Positions 46,032 through 55,512 are shown, numbered from the stretch's first letter. The stretch: DNA of 64,000 nt from Psychrobacter ciconiae (GCF_904846055.1 NZ_CAJGYV010000001.1:682001-746000), one strand, 5' to 3'. Program-made: numbers and translations. Notes: a model not told the origin generated them from the sequence alone.

Positions 46032-47015
46032 TTATGGCAATAAGTGTGCTACCGCGTCGCGCTCTTCGCTCAGCTCTTGCTCAGTTGCCGCCATTTTTTC
46101 TTTTGAAAAGCTTGATGACACGTCAACGCCTTCAACGATGCTCCAATCGCCATCTTTGCAAGTGCAAGGGAATGAGTAGATAAGACCTTTGGCAATGCCG
46201 TATTCGCCATTTGAATACACGCCCATCGATACCCAATCGTTGTCATCGGTGCCAAGCGCCCAAGAGCGCATGTGAGCGATGGCAGCGTTGGCAGCAGAGG
46301 CGGCAGAAGATGCGCCGCGAGCTTTAATGATTGCAGCGCCGCGCTGCTGAACGTCCGGAATATAGCTGTTTTCGTACCAATCGCGGTCAACCAAATCAAG
46401 GGCAGGCTTACCGCTTACGGTGGCAGAGGTTAAGTCTGGATATTGAGTTGAGGAGTGGTTGCCCCAAATTATGACATTTTTGACATCATTTACGGTGCTG
46501 TCAGTTTTTTCAGCAAGTTGTGCCATCGCGCGGTTGTGGTCAAGACGCGTCATGGCAGTAAAGTTACGTGGGTCAAGATCTGGCGCATTTCGCTGAGCGA
46601 TGACCGCGTTGGTATTAGCAGGGTTGCCAACCACTAAAACTTTCACATCATGGCTTGCAACGTCATTAAGCGCTTTGCCTTGAGCTGAGAAAATCTTAGC
46701 ATTCGCCTCAAGCAGATCTTTTCGCTCCATCCCAGGACCGCGAGGACGGGCACCAACCAGAAGCGCGTAATCGGCATCTTTGAAGGCAACGTTGGCATCG
46801 TCAGTTTGAACAATTCCGGCAAGCAATGGGAATGCGCAATCTTCAAGCTCCATAACGACCCCTTTTAGGGCGTCAAGTGCTGGCGTGATTTCAAGCAATT
46901 GCAAAATAACGGGCTGGTCTTTTCCTAACATCTCACCTGATGCAATTCGAAATAGCATGGCATAGCTGATATTACCAGCCGCGCCGGTCACGGCAACACG
47001 TAAAGGCTGTTTCAT
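46032..47015 (-). CDS. mdh: Malate dehydrogenase
   Basis: NAD-dependent TCA-cycle enzyme, malate to oxaloacetate. 327 residues, the cytosolic-type family (about 325-330) rather than the 312-residue E. coli type. Rossmann motif [21 protein letters not shown]; active-site region [16 protein letters not shown]; catalytic His in [14 protein letters not shown]. Start ATG 47015 (MKQPLRV) has GAGGGAG upstream; the extension to 47030 is not needed. The GNHSSTQ motif is usual for this subgroup. Confidence 0.97.
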   Translation of the reverse strand: MKQPLRVAVTGAAGNISYAMLFRIASGEMLGKDQPVILQLLEITPALDALKGVVMELEDCAFPLLAGIVQTDDANVAFKDADYALLVGARPRGPGMERKDLLEANAKIFSAQGKALNDVASHDVKVLVVGNPANTNAVIAQRNAPDLDPRNFTAMTRLDHNRAMAQLAEKTDSTVNDVKNVIIWGNHSSTQYPDLTSATVSGKPALDLVDRDWYENSYIPDVQQRGAAIIKARGASSAASAANAAIAHMRSWALGTDDNDWVSMGVYSNGEYGIAKGLIYSFPCTCKDGDWSIVEGVDVSSSFSKEKMAATEQELSEERDAVAHLLP

Positions 47016-47299
47016 AGCGAACTCCCTCATTCATTATTAGATGGCTTACCAATGATATTGTGATTGGCTACGCCTAGCGTCTTAAATCAAAATAAGTGCA
47101 AAGCTTGCGCTTATTCATAAAAGCGCAGTTAGTTTAGCATCTTGTAAGATTCAGCGTCTAGGCACAAATACTGACCATTTCGCGCCGATATTGTTACATT
47201 TTATACCAACAAAAATTTGCTTGAAAAATGATGCACTTATGATAATAAAATAAGCAACTTACAAATTTCAACTAAAATGATATCAGATATATTATTATG

Positions 47300-47968
47300 T
47301 TATTTATTGCTGCCTGAGATAATAAAGTTACTGCCACAATTGTCGATAACGTTCTGGCACTGTCCAAATTTGCCGCCATCGTAGCAGACGTGAATTTCAG
47401 AAAGCATCACTTGCCGGCGGTTGCCTTTGGTACAAATCAAATCTAGACTGGCGGGGGTCATGCCACCATTCAAACGGGTCATCTGACTAATAAAGCGGGA
47501 TTTGGGAACGGTATAACTGTTGCCGGTGTTCAGCTCCTTTGGCAGTTTAAGCTGACCTGCAAGATTGGTAATTTGCCGAAAATAGCTGCTTGAGCTTAGC
47601 GGACTGCAAACGCCATAACGCTGCCAAACTTGGGCGCGAACGGCAGTATCTGGCATGATTCGGTTGACGACTTTCAGCTGAAGGGGAGTTAGATTAGGCT
47701 CACTGCCGCGACCGCAGCGCTCACCGTAACCCAAATCGAGCCCTGAAACGGTCAGGGAATAACCCTCTAAACATTGCCGCATTCGTGCGCGCGATGGCTG
47801 AGTGCTACAAAGGACGGGGGTCATTTCGATCATAAGCACGCGCTGACCGGATTTGGTGGCAGTTGCTGCTTGAGCGCTCATAGGAAACAGCAAAACGCTC
47901 AACGCCGAAAGCGTCAAGCCGCCCACAAAGCCAGCCGCTTTGGTGAAATTTGGTGATGGTCGTATCAT
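47300..47968 (-). CDS. Secreted RNase T2-fold protein lacking catalytic histidines
   Basis: About 222 residues. Signal peptide (FVGGLTLSALSVLLFPMSAQA). RNase T2-like pattern: LMIEMTPVLC, CLEGYSLTVSGLDLGYGERC, and VWQRYGVCSPLSSSSYFRQI. The first catalytic motif of T2 enzymes is H-G-L-W-P; here it is S-G-L-D-L. The second is H-E-W-x-K-H-G-x-C; here Q-V-W-Q-R-Y-G-V-C. So all catalytic residues are replaced while the disulphide Cys are kept. Related proteins occur in Acinetobacter as I recall. A binding or structural role, not RNA cleavage, is inferred. Isolated gene. Confidence 0.78.
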   Translation of the reverse strand: MIRPSPNFTKAAGFVGGLTLSALSVLLFPMSAQAATATKSGQRVLMIEMTPVLCSTQPSRARMRQCLEGYSLTVSGLDLGYGERCGRGSEPNLTPLQLKVVNRIMPDTAVRAQVWQRYGVCSPLSSSSYFRQITNLAGQLKLPKELNTGNSYTVPKSRFISQMTRLNGGMTPASLDLICTKGNRRQVMLSEIHVCYDGGKFGQCQNVIDNCGSNFIISGSNK

Positions 47969-48395
47969 AAAAACAAGCAATATCAGGTGAATATCAATCG
48001 GTGTCTAAATTGTGCCAGAACTTGGCGCAATCAGGGTGAAATTTAATAACTCAAATATCCTCATTTCAAATCAGGATGCAATCATCACAAATGGTGCAAT
48101 CTCACCGCGCTCTGATTTTGCCATTAACTTGTCAGTTATCGTTAGCAATCATTAGCAGTGGTTATGTTTAATCTATTGTTTTTTAATACTTTAATTCAGA
48201 TTAAAAAAGTTTTTATATTCATATAAATTATATTAGTATAAATTTTGGACGCTGACTAATAGAAATTGTATAAAAAGAATAGTAGCAAACCCACTGAAAT
48301 TCTCTATAGCAAAATCGTAAGCTTCGCGTAACTGACAAAAAAGCCAAAAGCGGTGGCAATTGGCTTTGTAAAATGCCTTTGCTGACGAGAGTTTA
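47969..48395. other. Intergenic region upstream of the T2-like gene (427 bp)
   Basis: AT-rich gap between slt and the RNase T2-like gene, both on the - strand. It contains the slt terminator (48337-48367). A short frame at 48233-48451 overlaps slt and has no start signal. Nothing else recognised. Confidence 0.6.
48337..48367 (-). terminator. Terminator after slt
   Basis: AAAGCCAA / TTGGCTTT stem (48340-48347, 48360-48367) with an A run that becomes a T run on the - strand. Confidence 0.75.
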
Positions 48396-50477
48396 TTAAT
48401 AAGCTGCCGGAATGGTTCCCATTCGCTGTAAAATCGGTCGATCGCTGCCAAGCAAGCTGCTATAAATAGTGGCGTTTTCCATGACGTTTTTTACGTAATT
48501 TCGCGTTTCAGGATACGGGATGCTCTCAACGTATTGGTCGGCGGCAAGCGAGCCAAAGTCCGGCTGCCAGCGTTTGGCTTTGTTAGGTCCGGCGTTATAT
48601 CCTGCCGTAGCAAGGACAGGTTGACCGCCAAGCTTGCCTAAAATATCGCCCATATACCATGTGCCATAGCGGATATTGGTATCGCCACTGTTGGCATTGG
48701 CAGCGCTGTAAGTCTCGCCTAAATTACGGGCGATATATTTGGCAGTGTCCGGCATGATTTGCATAAGCCCACTTGCGCCAACGTTGGAGCGCGCTGAGGT
48801 GACAAAGCGGCTTTCTTGACGCATGATGCCATACGCCCAAGCAGGGTCGATGCCAGCGGCGCGGCTGTAGCGAACCACGGCAGATTGGTGCGGCATGGGA
48901 TGCGATAGCGCAAGGTTGGTGGCTTTATAGCTGTTGTCGGCGGCATAGATGGAGCGGTCAAGCCAGCCGTAATCATGGGCTTGGCGCGCGGCGGCTAAAA
49001 TGAGGGCGTCATCACGGTTATCGCGGGCGACTTTTACCGCCCAGTTCCATTCGCGGTTGGCATAGGCTCGGCTGGCGTCCGCGTTGTATAAGGCAAAGGC
49101 GCGCGCAAAATGCGGGTCTTGCATCACGCGGGCGCGGTCATTGGCGCTAATGCTCGGCAAGCTGCTACCACCGGCGCTGCTTGGGTTAAAGCGCAAGCCG
49201 ATTTTGTCTTTTGCCATCATGCCATAATAGTCGTTACTTTTGGCGATATGCTGATACATTTTTTTAGCGATGCTGCGTTTTTTGGTATCGCTTGATTGCT
49301 CATAAGCGCGCGCGAGCCAATATTGCCATTGATTGGTTTTTTGCATGTCGGTGTCCATTCGGGCGATGGCTTCAACGACATCATTCCAGCGGCTAAAGCG
49401 GATGGCAGCTTTGGCGTATTCTTCCGCCTCTTCGTTGCTAAAGTCATCATCCAAACTTTTGACAAACCAATCAACCGCTTCACTGTTAAAGCCGTCATCG
49501 GTGTTGTGCATCATGCGCTGAAAGCCCAAAATCCGGTAGCCGTAGCGGCGGGTGTCATCATTGAGCAGTTTTGATTGGCGCTGATTGTCTTGCTTGATGT
49601 CAAAATCCAGCTGAACTGCTGCTTCGCGATACGACTTGCTCGCGATTCGCCCTAAAGCATAAAGGTATAAATACTGGTTGACTTGACTTGGTGGCATCGC
49701 GTTAAAACGGGTGATAAATCCGGTGGGGTTCAGCTGAATCTCGCTCAGCGCTGAGTACGCAATCGGCACTCCAAGTTTGCTAGATAGCGCCATAATGTCG
49801 CCTGTTTTTCCCGCTCGCAGCATTCGCTTAAGGCGTGCTGTGCGGTCTTGATTGCTAATCAAGACGTTGTTGTTCATCTCAAGCGCCAACTGGTCACAAA
49901 GCGCCGGCTGCTTTTTGGTGGTCAGCCAAACGTTATTTTTTTCTGCCATCGCGCGCATGGTATCGCCGCCATGATTAAACCCAAGCGCCACCGCGCAGCT
50001 TTCGGACGCATCGGCATTATGAATCAAATTTGCCACCTGCCGAATAGAGGCATAATCGCCCGATGCGGCTTTGGCTTCGGCAAAGTCAGCAACCAATTTT
50101 TCTGCCATCACGGTATTGGGATATTGGCGCACAAATTGCGAAATCGCCCCTGAGCTTTGCGCGTTTAAATTTAAATTGAGCCGCCAATATGCCGGATACA
50201 TGGCAAATAAACCGCCGCTCATCTGCTGCTCATAGTTAAACAGCGCCCCTACATCACCGCGGTCAGCGGCGCGCGCGGCATCATTAAAATAATTGATGCT
50301 AGTATCCACCTGATAGCCGCCATTATAGACCGGCGCAGGGTCAGCGCAAGCCACTTGCAGCGCCCCAAGCGACCCCAAAATCGCCGTTGACAATAGGCTA
50401 ACTTTAAGCGGCGAAAAGTGCTTTTTTGACATCAGTTTTGACGTTTGAAGTTTAGAAGTTGGGCGATAAACAGGCAT
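48396..50477 (-). CDS. slt: Soluble lytic murein transglycosylase Slt
   Basis: Periplasmic enzyme that cleaves peptidoglycan to 1,6-anhydro-muropeptides, the substrates of the AmpD recycling route also encoded here. 693 residues. N-terminal signal peptide (KVSLLSTAILGSLGALQVACA; the Cys context lacks a proper lipobox), then a long alpha-helical superhelix, and a C-terminal SLT domain: GIDPAWAYGIMRQESRFVTSARSNVGASGLMQIMPDTAKYIA, where the E of MRQES is catalytic, and GYNAGP. ATG 50477 has GAGAG upstream; MSKKH at 50432 is an alternative start. Confidence 0.95.
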   Translation of the reverse strand: MPVYRPTSKLQTSKLMSKKHFSPLKVSLLSTAILGSLGALQVACADPAPVYNGGYQVDTSINYFNDAARAADRGDVGALFNYEQQMSGGLFAMYPAYWRLNLNLNAQSSGAISQFVRQYPNTVMAEKLVADFAEAKAASGDYASIRQVANLIHNADASESCAVALGFNHGGDTMRAMAEKNNVWLTTKKQPALCDQLALEMNNNVLISNQDRTARLKRMLRAGKTGDIMALSSKLGVPIAYSALSEIQLNPTGFITRFNAMPPSQVNQYLYLYALGRIASKSYREAAVQLDFDIKQDNQRQSKLLNDDTRRYGYRILGFQRMMHNTDDGFNSEAVDWFVKSLDDDFSNEEAEEYAKAAIRFSRWNDVVEAIARMDTDMQKTNQWQYWLARAYEQSSDTKKRSIAKKMYQHIAKSNDYYGMMAKDKIGLRFNPSSAGGSSLPSISANDRARVMQDPHFARAFALYNADASRAYANREWNWAVKVARDNRDDALILAAARQAHDYGWLDRSIYAADNSYKATNLALSHPMPHQSAVVRYSRAAGIDPAWAYGIMRQESRFVTSARSNVGASGLMQIMPDTAKYIARNLGETYSAANANSGDTNIRYGTWYMGDILGKLGGQPVLATAGYNAGPNKAKRWQPDFGSLAADQYVESIPYPETRNYVKNVMENATIYSSLLGSDRPILQRMGTIPAAY

Positions 50478-50877
50478 TGACACTCTCTTAATAAAAAACT
50501 TAGTATAAAAACTAAGGTAAAATTTTAGATAAAAATATTATTTAAATTAAATAGATAATGATTGCGCCCGAACCTTGGGCATTTTTACCATCATACTAAA
50601 TCATTAATACAATCACCACTTATCTTACCGATTTGTTGTCGTTCGGACAGCTTAGCGTCATAATTTTGGCATGAGGGTTAACTTTCTTAACCTAAAAGCT
50701 TTTTTTAATGTCACTTTTTTAAGATAAGCAATTGATACCTTTGCCAATCTTAACTTGAAATAACGCCTTGCTTTATTAGGATTTTTTCCCATTAAAAGTA
50801 AATTATGCTAAAATATGCCGCCTATAATTTTGATTGTGGCAAGATTTTGCCTTGCCGGATAGCCATTGGATGCCAAT
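50478..50877. other. slt-miaB intergenic region (400 bp)
   Basis: Divergent promoters for slt and miaB. A GGTTAA-N5-TTAACC inverted repeat at 50676-50692 may be an operator. A TGC-TAAAAT (50809-50814) is a possible miaB -10. Otherwise AT-rich. Confidence 0.5.
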
Positions 50878-52329
50878 ATGAGTGTTTCCGTCTTTGACCC
50901 TCGTCAACACGTTCCTGCCGCCGCTGCCGAATCGGCGCTGATGCCTGCCAGTGATGCCAAACCCAAAAAGGTGTTTGTCACCACTCAAGGCTGTCAGATG
51001 AACGTCTACGACTCTGGCAAAATGCTTGACGTTCTTGGCGACTCGCACGGCATGGAGGTCACTCACAACATTGATGAAGCCGACGTTTTATTGATGAACA
51101 CCTGCTCCATCCGCGAAAAAGCGCAAGAAAAAGTGTTTTCTGAGTTGGGTCGTTGGCGAAAATTGAAAGAAAAACGCCCTGATTTGGTCATCGGCGTTGG
51201 TGGCTGTGTAGCATCCCAAGAAGGCGACAATATCCAAAAACGCGCGCCCTATGTCGATATGGTTTTTGGACCGCAGACCTTGCACCGCTTGCCCGAGCTT
51301 TATGACAAATCCCAAGAGCAGCAAGACATCGCCCCAAAAAACCGCATTGGCACGATTGATGTGTCGTTCCCAAGCATTGAAAAGTTTGACTTTTTGCCTG
51401 AGCCGCGCGTTGAAGGCTTTAAAGCTTTTGTGTCCATTATGGAAGGCTGCTCAAAATACTGCTCATTTTGCGTCGTGCCCTACACTCGCGGTGAGGAATT
51501 ATCACGACCGCTTGATGATGTCTTAGCTGAGATTGACACCCTTGCCGCTCAAGGCATCCGCGAAATCAACCTATTAGGTCAAAACGTCAACGGCTATCGC
51601 GGCGAAAAAGACGACGGCAGCATTTGCCGCTTTGCCGAGCTTTTGCATTATGTTTCGCACATCGATGGCGTCGAGCGCATCCGCTTTACTACCAGCCACC
51701 CGCTTGAATTTACCGATGATATTATCGATGCTTACGCTAAATTGCCCGAACTGGTCTCGCATTTGCATTTGCCGGTTCAAAGTGGCTCTAACGCGATTTT
51801 AGCAGCGATGAAGCGCAACCATACCATTGACGTTTATGTCAATCAAATCAAAAAGTTAAAAGCTATCCGCCCTGATTTGTATTTATCAAGCGATTTTATT
51901 ATTGGTTTTCCGGGGGAAACGGACGCTGATTTTGAAGATACATTGAACTTAGCTAAAGCTTTGGATTTTGACCACTCTTATAGCTTTATTTATTCCAAAC
52001 GCCCCGGAACGCCTGCCGCTGAATTGCCCGATGATGTCAGCTTTGCCACCAAAAAAGAGCGCTTAGCGACGTTTCAAAAGGTGATTGTGGACTCAACGCT
52101 TGCCAAGACTCATGAGATGGTCGGCAAAAGCGTTCGCGTGTTGGTTGAGCAAATCGCTGATCGCCATCCGGACTGCTTAATCGGCACAGCGGACAATACG
52201 CGAACGGTGATGTTTCCGTACGCTGAGGACGAAATGGCAGACTTACTTGGCAAAATCGTCAGCGTTCGCGTGACTGATTTTGTCAGCCCGCATATGGTTA
52301 AAGGTGAAATTGAAGAAGTTTTAGCTTAA
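50878..52329 (+). CDS. miaB: tRNA-2-methylthio-N6-isopentenyladenosine synthase MiaB
   Basis: Radical-SAM methylthiotransferase that modifies A37 of tRNA. 483 residues. N-terminal UPF0004 domain with [30 protein letters not shown] and [10 protein letters not shown] (three cluster Cys). Radical-SAM motif [22 protein letters not shown] has the CxxxCxxC. C-terminal TRAM domain ([13 protein letters not shown]...). ATG 50878 is chosen over the TTG at 50866. Terminator follows at 52377. Confidence 0.97.
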   Translation: MSVSVFDPRQHVPAAAAESALMPASDAKPKKVFVTTQGCQMNVYDSGKMLDVLGDSHGMEVTHNIDEADVLLMNTCSIREKAQEKVFSELGRWRKLKEKRPDLVIGVGGCVASQEGDNIQKRAPYVDMVFGPQTLHRLPELYDKSQEQQDIAPKNRIGTIDVSFPSIEKFDFLPEPRVEGFKAFVSIMEGCSKYCSFCVVPYTRGEELSRPLDDVLAEIDTLAAQGIREINLLGQNVNGYRGEKDDGSICRFAELLHYVSHIDGVERIRFTTSHPLEFTDDIIDAYAKLPELVSHLHLPVQSGSNAILAAMKRNHTIDVYVNQIKKLKAIRPDLYLSSDFIIGFPGETDADFEDTLNLAKALDFDHSYSFIYSKRPGTPAAELPDDVSFATKKERLATFQKVIVDSTLAKTHEMVGKSVRVLVEQIADRHPDCLIGTADNTRTVMFPYAEDEMADLLGKIVSVRVTDFVSPHMVKGEIEEVLA

Positions 52330-52376
52330 ATTTGCTTTAAATTTACTTTTAGAAAGTCGTCAAATTAACAACCATT

Positions 52377-52409
52377 AAAAAAGCCGCTCTGAGTTAGAAC
52401 GGCTTTTTT
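52377..52409. terminator. Bidirectional terminator after miaB
   Basis: AAAAAAGCCG / CGGCTTTTTT with inner pairing TCT/AGA. Serves miaB and the convergent small basic gene. Confidence 0.85.
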
Positions 52410-52431
52410 ATTATAAAAATTATTTAACAAG

Positions 52432-52638
52432 TTAATCCGCCAACCAATTGGTTTTTCGAAGCTCACATTTCACCGCTTTTCGGCGGCGACGGGTCAATTG
52501 CGCCGGATTTTCTTTATCGTGAACGCCGCCTTTTTTCAGCAAAGGATTTTGCGCGATGGCGTTTCTTGCTTTGATCTGCAAAGGCAAATTTTGTTGCTCA
52601 AGTTGACGGGCAAGCTTGAGCGATTGCTTTAGGCTCAT
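52432..52638 (-). CDS. Small basic protein (68 aa), cotranscribed with rtcB
   Basis: Unrecognised. The ATG at 52638 has a perfect AAGGAGG ribosome binding site seven bases upstream, strong evidence of translation. The product is Lys/Arg-rich, with AIAQNPLLKKGGVHDKENP and TRRRRKAVKCELRK. It could bind RNA or the ribosome; a loose resemblance to the NA-x(n)-PL-x(n)-K-G part of ArfA rescue factors was noticed but is too weak to name it. It is 39 bp downstream of rtcB in the same direction, so probably one transcript, ending at the bidirectional terminator 22 bp on. Confidence 0.75.
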   Translation of the reverse strand: MSLKQSLKLARQLEQQNLPLQIKARNAIAQNPLLKKGGVHDKENPAQLTRRRRKAVKCELRKTNWLAD

Positions 52639-52677
52639 GATGCCTCCTTTTTTCCATTTATTATTGTTGTATTGATA

Positions 52678-53892
52678 CTAGCCTTTAACGCACATGACTT
52701 GCTTAAGAGTGTGAACGACTTCCACCAAATCGGCTTGGTTTGCCATTACCTCGTCGATGTCTTTATAAGCGCCGGGGATTTCGTCAATCACGCCTTTGTC
52801 CTTTCGGCACTCAACGCCTGCGGTTTGCTTAGCAAGCTCATCAACGCTAAACATACGCGCCGCTTTACTTCGGCTCATTTTGCGACCTGCCCCATGCGAG
52901 CATGAACAAAACGATTCGCTGTTGCCAAGACCGCGAACGATAAAGGATTTTGCGCCCATTGAACCGGGGATAATCCCAAGCTCACCGCTATTGGCGCTAA
53001 TCGCCCCTTTTCGAGTGACAAATACCTGCTCACCAAAATGCCGCTCTTCATTGACATAATTATGATGGCAATTAATCGCCTCTTTGGTCGGTACAAACGG
53101 CGGCAAACCTGCTTTTGGCGAACTAATTGCTTTGAGCACCAGCGCCATCATCTCGCGGCGATTGGCTAAAGCATAATCTTGCGCCCAATCGACCGCCTCG
53201 ACATAATCAGTAAAGCTGCTTGATCCTTCTGCAAAATAGGACAAATCGCGGTCAGGAACGTGACCAAATCGCGACTGCTGCTCTTTTTTTGCCAAATTGA
53301 TAAAATAGCGACCAATGGCGTTGCCAATCCCGCGACTGCCCGAATGCAGCATCACCCAAACGTCTTGGTTTTCATCCAAACAAAGCTCAATAAAATGGTT
53401 GCCGCTGCCCAGCGTCCCAAGCTGCCGCGCCCAAGTTTGGTCAAAGTTTTTGACCATTTTAAGCAGTCCTGAATGCTTATCGGTAATCAGCTTTAAGCGC
53501 TTGCTAAGCGGGTCAAGCGTCGACATTTTGGCTTTGATTTGCTTATGAAAGTCAAAGCCTACCGGAACGGCGCTTTCAACGGCAAGCCTGAGCGGCTTTA
53601 AGTTTTCGGGCAAATCGGACGCCTTTAGCGACAAGCGAACCGCATTCATCCCGCAGCCGATATCAACCCCAACCGCCGCCGGAATAATCGCCGATTTGGT
53701 CGGAATCACGCTACCAACAGTTGCGCCAATGCCCAAATGAACATCTGGCATCACCGCGATATGCGAATGGATAAAATCAAGCTGCGACAAGGCATAAAGC
53801 TGATTCATCGCACCTTGCTCAACGTCCTTGGTAAATATTTTCACCGGAACGCCTTGCTTGCCGGACTCATTTAAAATAAGTTGAACACTCAT
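52678..53892 (-). CDS. rtcB: RNA-splicing ligase RtcB
   Basis: GTP- and Mn2+-dependent ligase joining 2',3'-cyclic phosphate and 5'-OH RNA ends. 404 residues. Motifs: MPDVHLGIGATVGSVIP, VDIGCGMNAVRL (metal Cys/Asp), GSGNHFIEL, HSGSRGIGNAIG, and the guanylylated His in CSHGAGRKMSRSKA. A standalone rtcB without rtcA or rtcR neighbours. A near-consensus -10 (TATAAT, - strand) is at 53912-53907. The short basic gene at 52432 follows it. Confidence 0.96.
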   Translation of the reverse strand: MSVQLILNESGKQGVPVKIFTKDVEQGAMNQLYALSQLDFIHSHIAVMPDVHLGIGATVGSVIPTKSAIIPAAVGVDIGCGMNAVRLSLKASDLPENLKPLRLAVESAVPVGFDFHKQIKAKMSTLDPLSKRLKLITDKHSGLLKMVKNFDQTWARQLGTLGSGNHFIELCLDENQDVWVMLHSGSRGIGNAIGRYFINLAKKEQQSRFGHVPDRDLSYFAEGSSSFTDYVEAVDWAQDYALANRREMMALVLKAISSPKAGLPPFVPTKEAINCHHNYVNEERHFGEQVFVTRKGAISANSGELGIIPGSMGAKSFIVRGLGNSESFCSCSHGAGRKMSRSKAARMFSVDELAKQTAGVECRKDKGVIDEIPGAYKDIDEVMANQADLVEVVHTLKQVMCVKG

Positions 53893-53906
53893 TAATTCAA
53901 ATTTCC

Positions 53907-53912
53907 ATTATA
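53907..53912 (-). promoter_or_regulatory. Possible -10 element of rtcB
   Basis: Perfect TATAAT on the - strand 15 bp before the rtcB ATG. No good -35 at 17 bp; the short distance would give a very short leader. Confidence 0.35.
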
Positions 53913-54099
53913 CGATGGGTCAAAATTTGCTTATTAGACTTTAATATTCTTAACCGTTTAAATGCCATTGATTACAGGCTACTTATTAGAAAAACGATTA
54001 AAATTTAAGCAAAAAAAGACCACAAAAAATCTTGGCTATTGCCCTAGCAATAAACCAACCAACATCGTCTTGGGATTGAAAAAATCAGTTTGGAAAGAA

Positions 54100-54136
54100 A
54101 ATAAGCAAGCGCTTAAAATACGCTTGAACTTATTAT
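54100..54136 (-). terminator. Possible terminator after the 28-residue ORF
   Basis: Hairpin AATAAG-C-AAGCG / CGCTT-GAA-CTTATT followed on the - strand by a T-rich TTTTC. Imperfect stem with bulges. Confidence 0.45.
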
Positions 54137-54219
54137 TTTGCGAACCCAAATCCTAGTGAGTTCTCCAACATGATTGTAATCAACGACGATGACAATTCTA
54201 CGGGCGTTAATTGCGGCAT
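54133..54219 (-). CDS. Candidate 28-residue small peptide gene
   Basis: ATG 54219 follows AAGGAGG with a 7-base spacing, as good a ribosome binding site as any in the window. The frame encodes MPQLTPVELSSSLITIMLEN then SLGFGFAK and stops at 54133. The middle (SSLITIMLENSLGFGF) is amphipathic to hydrophobic. A hairpin follows directly downstream. Strong SD plus terminator suggest a real small gene, upstream of rtcB on the same strand. No family is recognised. It could also be the remnant of a longer gene. Confidence 0.45.
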   Translation of the reverse strand: MPQLTPVELSSSLITIMLENSLGFGFAK

Positions 54220-54497
54220 GGTAAGTCCTCCTTAGGTTGGGCTAATTTGAAAAACTAGCGGGGAAAATATGATGTTGCTAAAATTAACCTCGTAAAAGAT
54301 TAAATTTAGCAAATTTGACAGATAATTATATGGCTTTTCAATAACTTAAGCAATAATTATTTAAATTTAGGTTTTAAATTTTCTAAAGTCGCTCAACTGG
54401 TATAAATTTTTTTTGCTTGCTGTTCATTTCACTCACAGAGGCGGCAAAAAATTCATCCCAGCATCGCTGTATTATTGTTATGCATAAAAACAATGAT

Positions 54498-55205
54498 TTA
54501 AAATATATTTCCGGCAACCTCAATCAATAACGCCGCCGCAATCAGCATAAAAATCACCCCACAGCCGCGATTGAGCCAAAGCAGCCGCGCGCCCACATCA
54601 AGCCAACTCGACAGCTTTTTGCCGCCACTGGTATAAATCAGCTGCCAAATGGTTTCGCTGACAAAAAGCCCGATGGTCAAAACGATATATTGCGGTAAAA
54701 GTGGCGCGTTAAAGTTGATAAACTTAGGGAAAAAGGCGGCAAAAAATAAAATGGCTTTAGGGTTCGACAGCGCCACCCAAAAGCCGGTCTTAAATAAAGT
54801 TCGCGGTGGCGGCGCGAAACTGACGGCAGCAGCAGACACGCTTTTGGCAACCGGCTCAAAATTGCCCTCGCTATTGACGGTTTCCTCTAATGCTCTCGCG
54901 TCTTTAGCAAGGCTTGATGGCGTGGTGTCCCGCCAAGCTGAAATCCCAAGATATAACAAATACGCGCCGCCGACCGCTTTAATCACCAGCAGTATCCAAG
55001 GCGACTGCCGACTGATGACATCAAGCCCCAAAAGCGTCGCAACCAGCAACATAAACAGCCCTGTGCTCAGTCCTGCCAGCGTCCAAAGCGTTTTTTTGAT
55101 GCCATAATTCAGACCGTATTGAAAGGCAAGCAGCATATTGGGGCCGGGCGTCGCTGAAATTAAAAACGTACTGGCAAAAAACGCCAAAAACCACTGCCAC
55201 GACAT
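54498..55205 (-). CDS. LysE/RhtB family amino-acid exporter
   Basis: 235 residues with six hydrophobic segments. The N-terminal TPGPNMLLAFQYGLNYG motif, LLYLGISAWRD and the second-half LSNPKAILFFAAFFPKFINF are the hallmarks of LysE/RhtB exporters, which expel amino acids such as threonine, homoserine or lysine by proton exchange. A 45-residue hydrophilic insertion (DARALEETVNSEG... PPRTLF) lies between helices 3 and 4, longer than in RhtB. Start is ATG 55205, after GTG 55208. Substrate not predictable. Confidence 0.9.
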   Translation of the reverse strand: MSWQWFLAFFASTFLISATPGPNMLLAFQYGLNYGIKKTLWTLAGLSTGLFMLLVATLLGLDVISRQSPWILLVIKAVGGAYLLYLGISAWRDTTPSSLAKDARALEETVNSEGNFEPVAKSVSAAAVSFAPPPRTLFKTGFWVALSNPKAILFFAAFFPKFINFNAPLLPQYIVLTIGLFVSETIWQLIYTSGGKKLSSWLDVGARLLWLNRGCGVIFMLIAAALLIEVAGNIF

Positions 55206-55342
55206 CACGCGCCCCGCTATTTATATGATTGGTACGCCCTTCTCAACCGTTAAATGCTCGGCTAAAAGCGCCAGCCTACCCCTATTGTCAGGCAGGTTAA
55301 GAGTGACGTGAATTATTAATTAACAAATTTATTGTTATTACA

Positions 55343-55374
55343 AAAAAACAAGCACCGCCATATCGACGGTGCTT
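55343..55374 (-). terminator. Terminator for argE transcript
   Basis: Stem AAGCACCG / CGGTGCTT (55350-55357, 55367-55374), followed on the - strand by a T run. Confidence 0.75.
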
Positions 55375-55433
55375 ATTCTATTAAAGCATAATTTATAGTT
55401 AAATGAACAGTCAAAATTGCGACTATTTTTGAT

Positions 55434-55508
55434 GCCCTGTTTTTAATAGCAAAGTTTTTAACCGCAAGGTTTTTAACTGCAAGATTTTTAACGAAAAGGT
55501 TTGCAAAA
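55434..55508. repeat. 15-bp tandem repeat, about 5 copies
   Basis: Units GCCCTGTTTTTAATA, GCAAAGTTTTTAACC, GCAAGGTTTTTAACT, GCAAGATTTTTAACG and AAAAGGTTTGCAAAA, each exactly 15 bp. The array begins 4 bp beyond the argE stop. No relation in sequence to the 15-bp array at 15326. Confidence 0.85.
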
Positions 55509-55512
55509 GCAG

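Larger units (their letters stand above)
55206..55512. other. Intergenic region between argE and the LysE gene (307 bp)
   Basis: Holds a terminator (55343-55374) and a 15-bp tandem repeat array (55434-55508) directly downstream of argE. Otherwise AT-rich. Confidence 0.7.

Noticed and set aside
47286..47310. Possible dif site (TTATGTTATTT resembles the XerD arm)
   Set aside because: The other arm lacks the CGCATAA-type sequence and the spacer does not fit.
48233..48451. 72-residue - strand ORF overlapping the slt end
   Set aside because: Overlaps the 3' end of slt in another frame and covers the slt terminator.
53962..54156. 64-residue + strand ORF between rtcB and the LysE gene
   Set aside because: No ribosome binding site, overlaps the better-supported small - strand ORF, and has an atypical Lys/Asn-rich composition.
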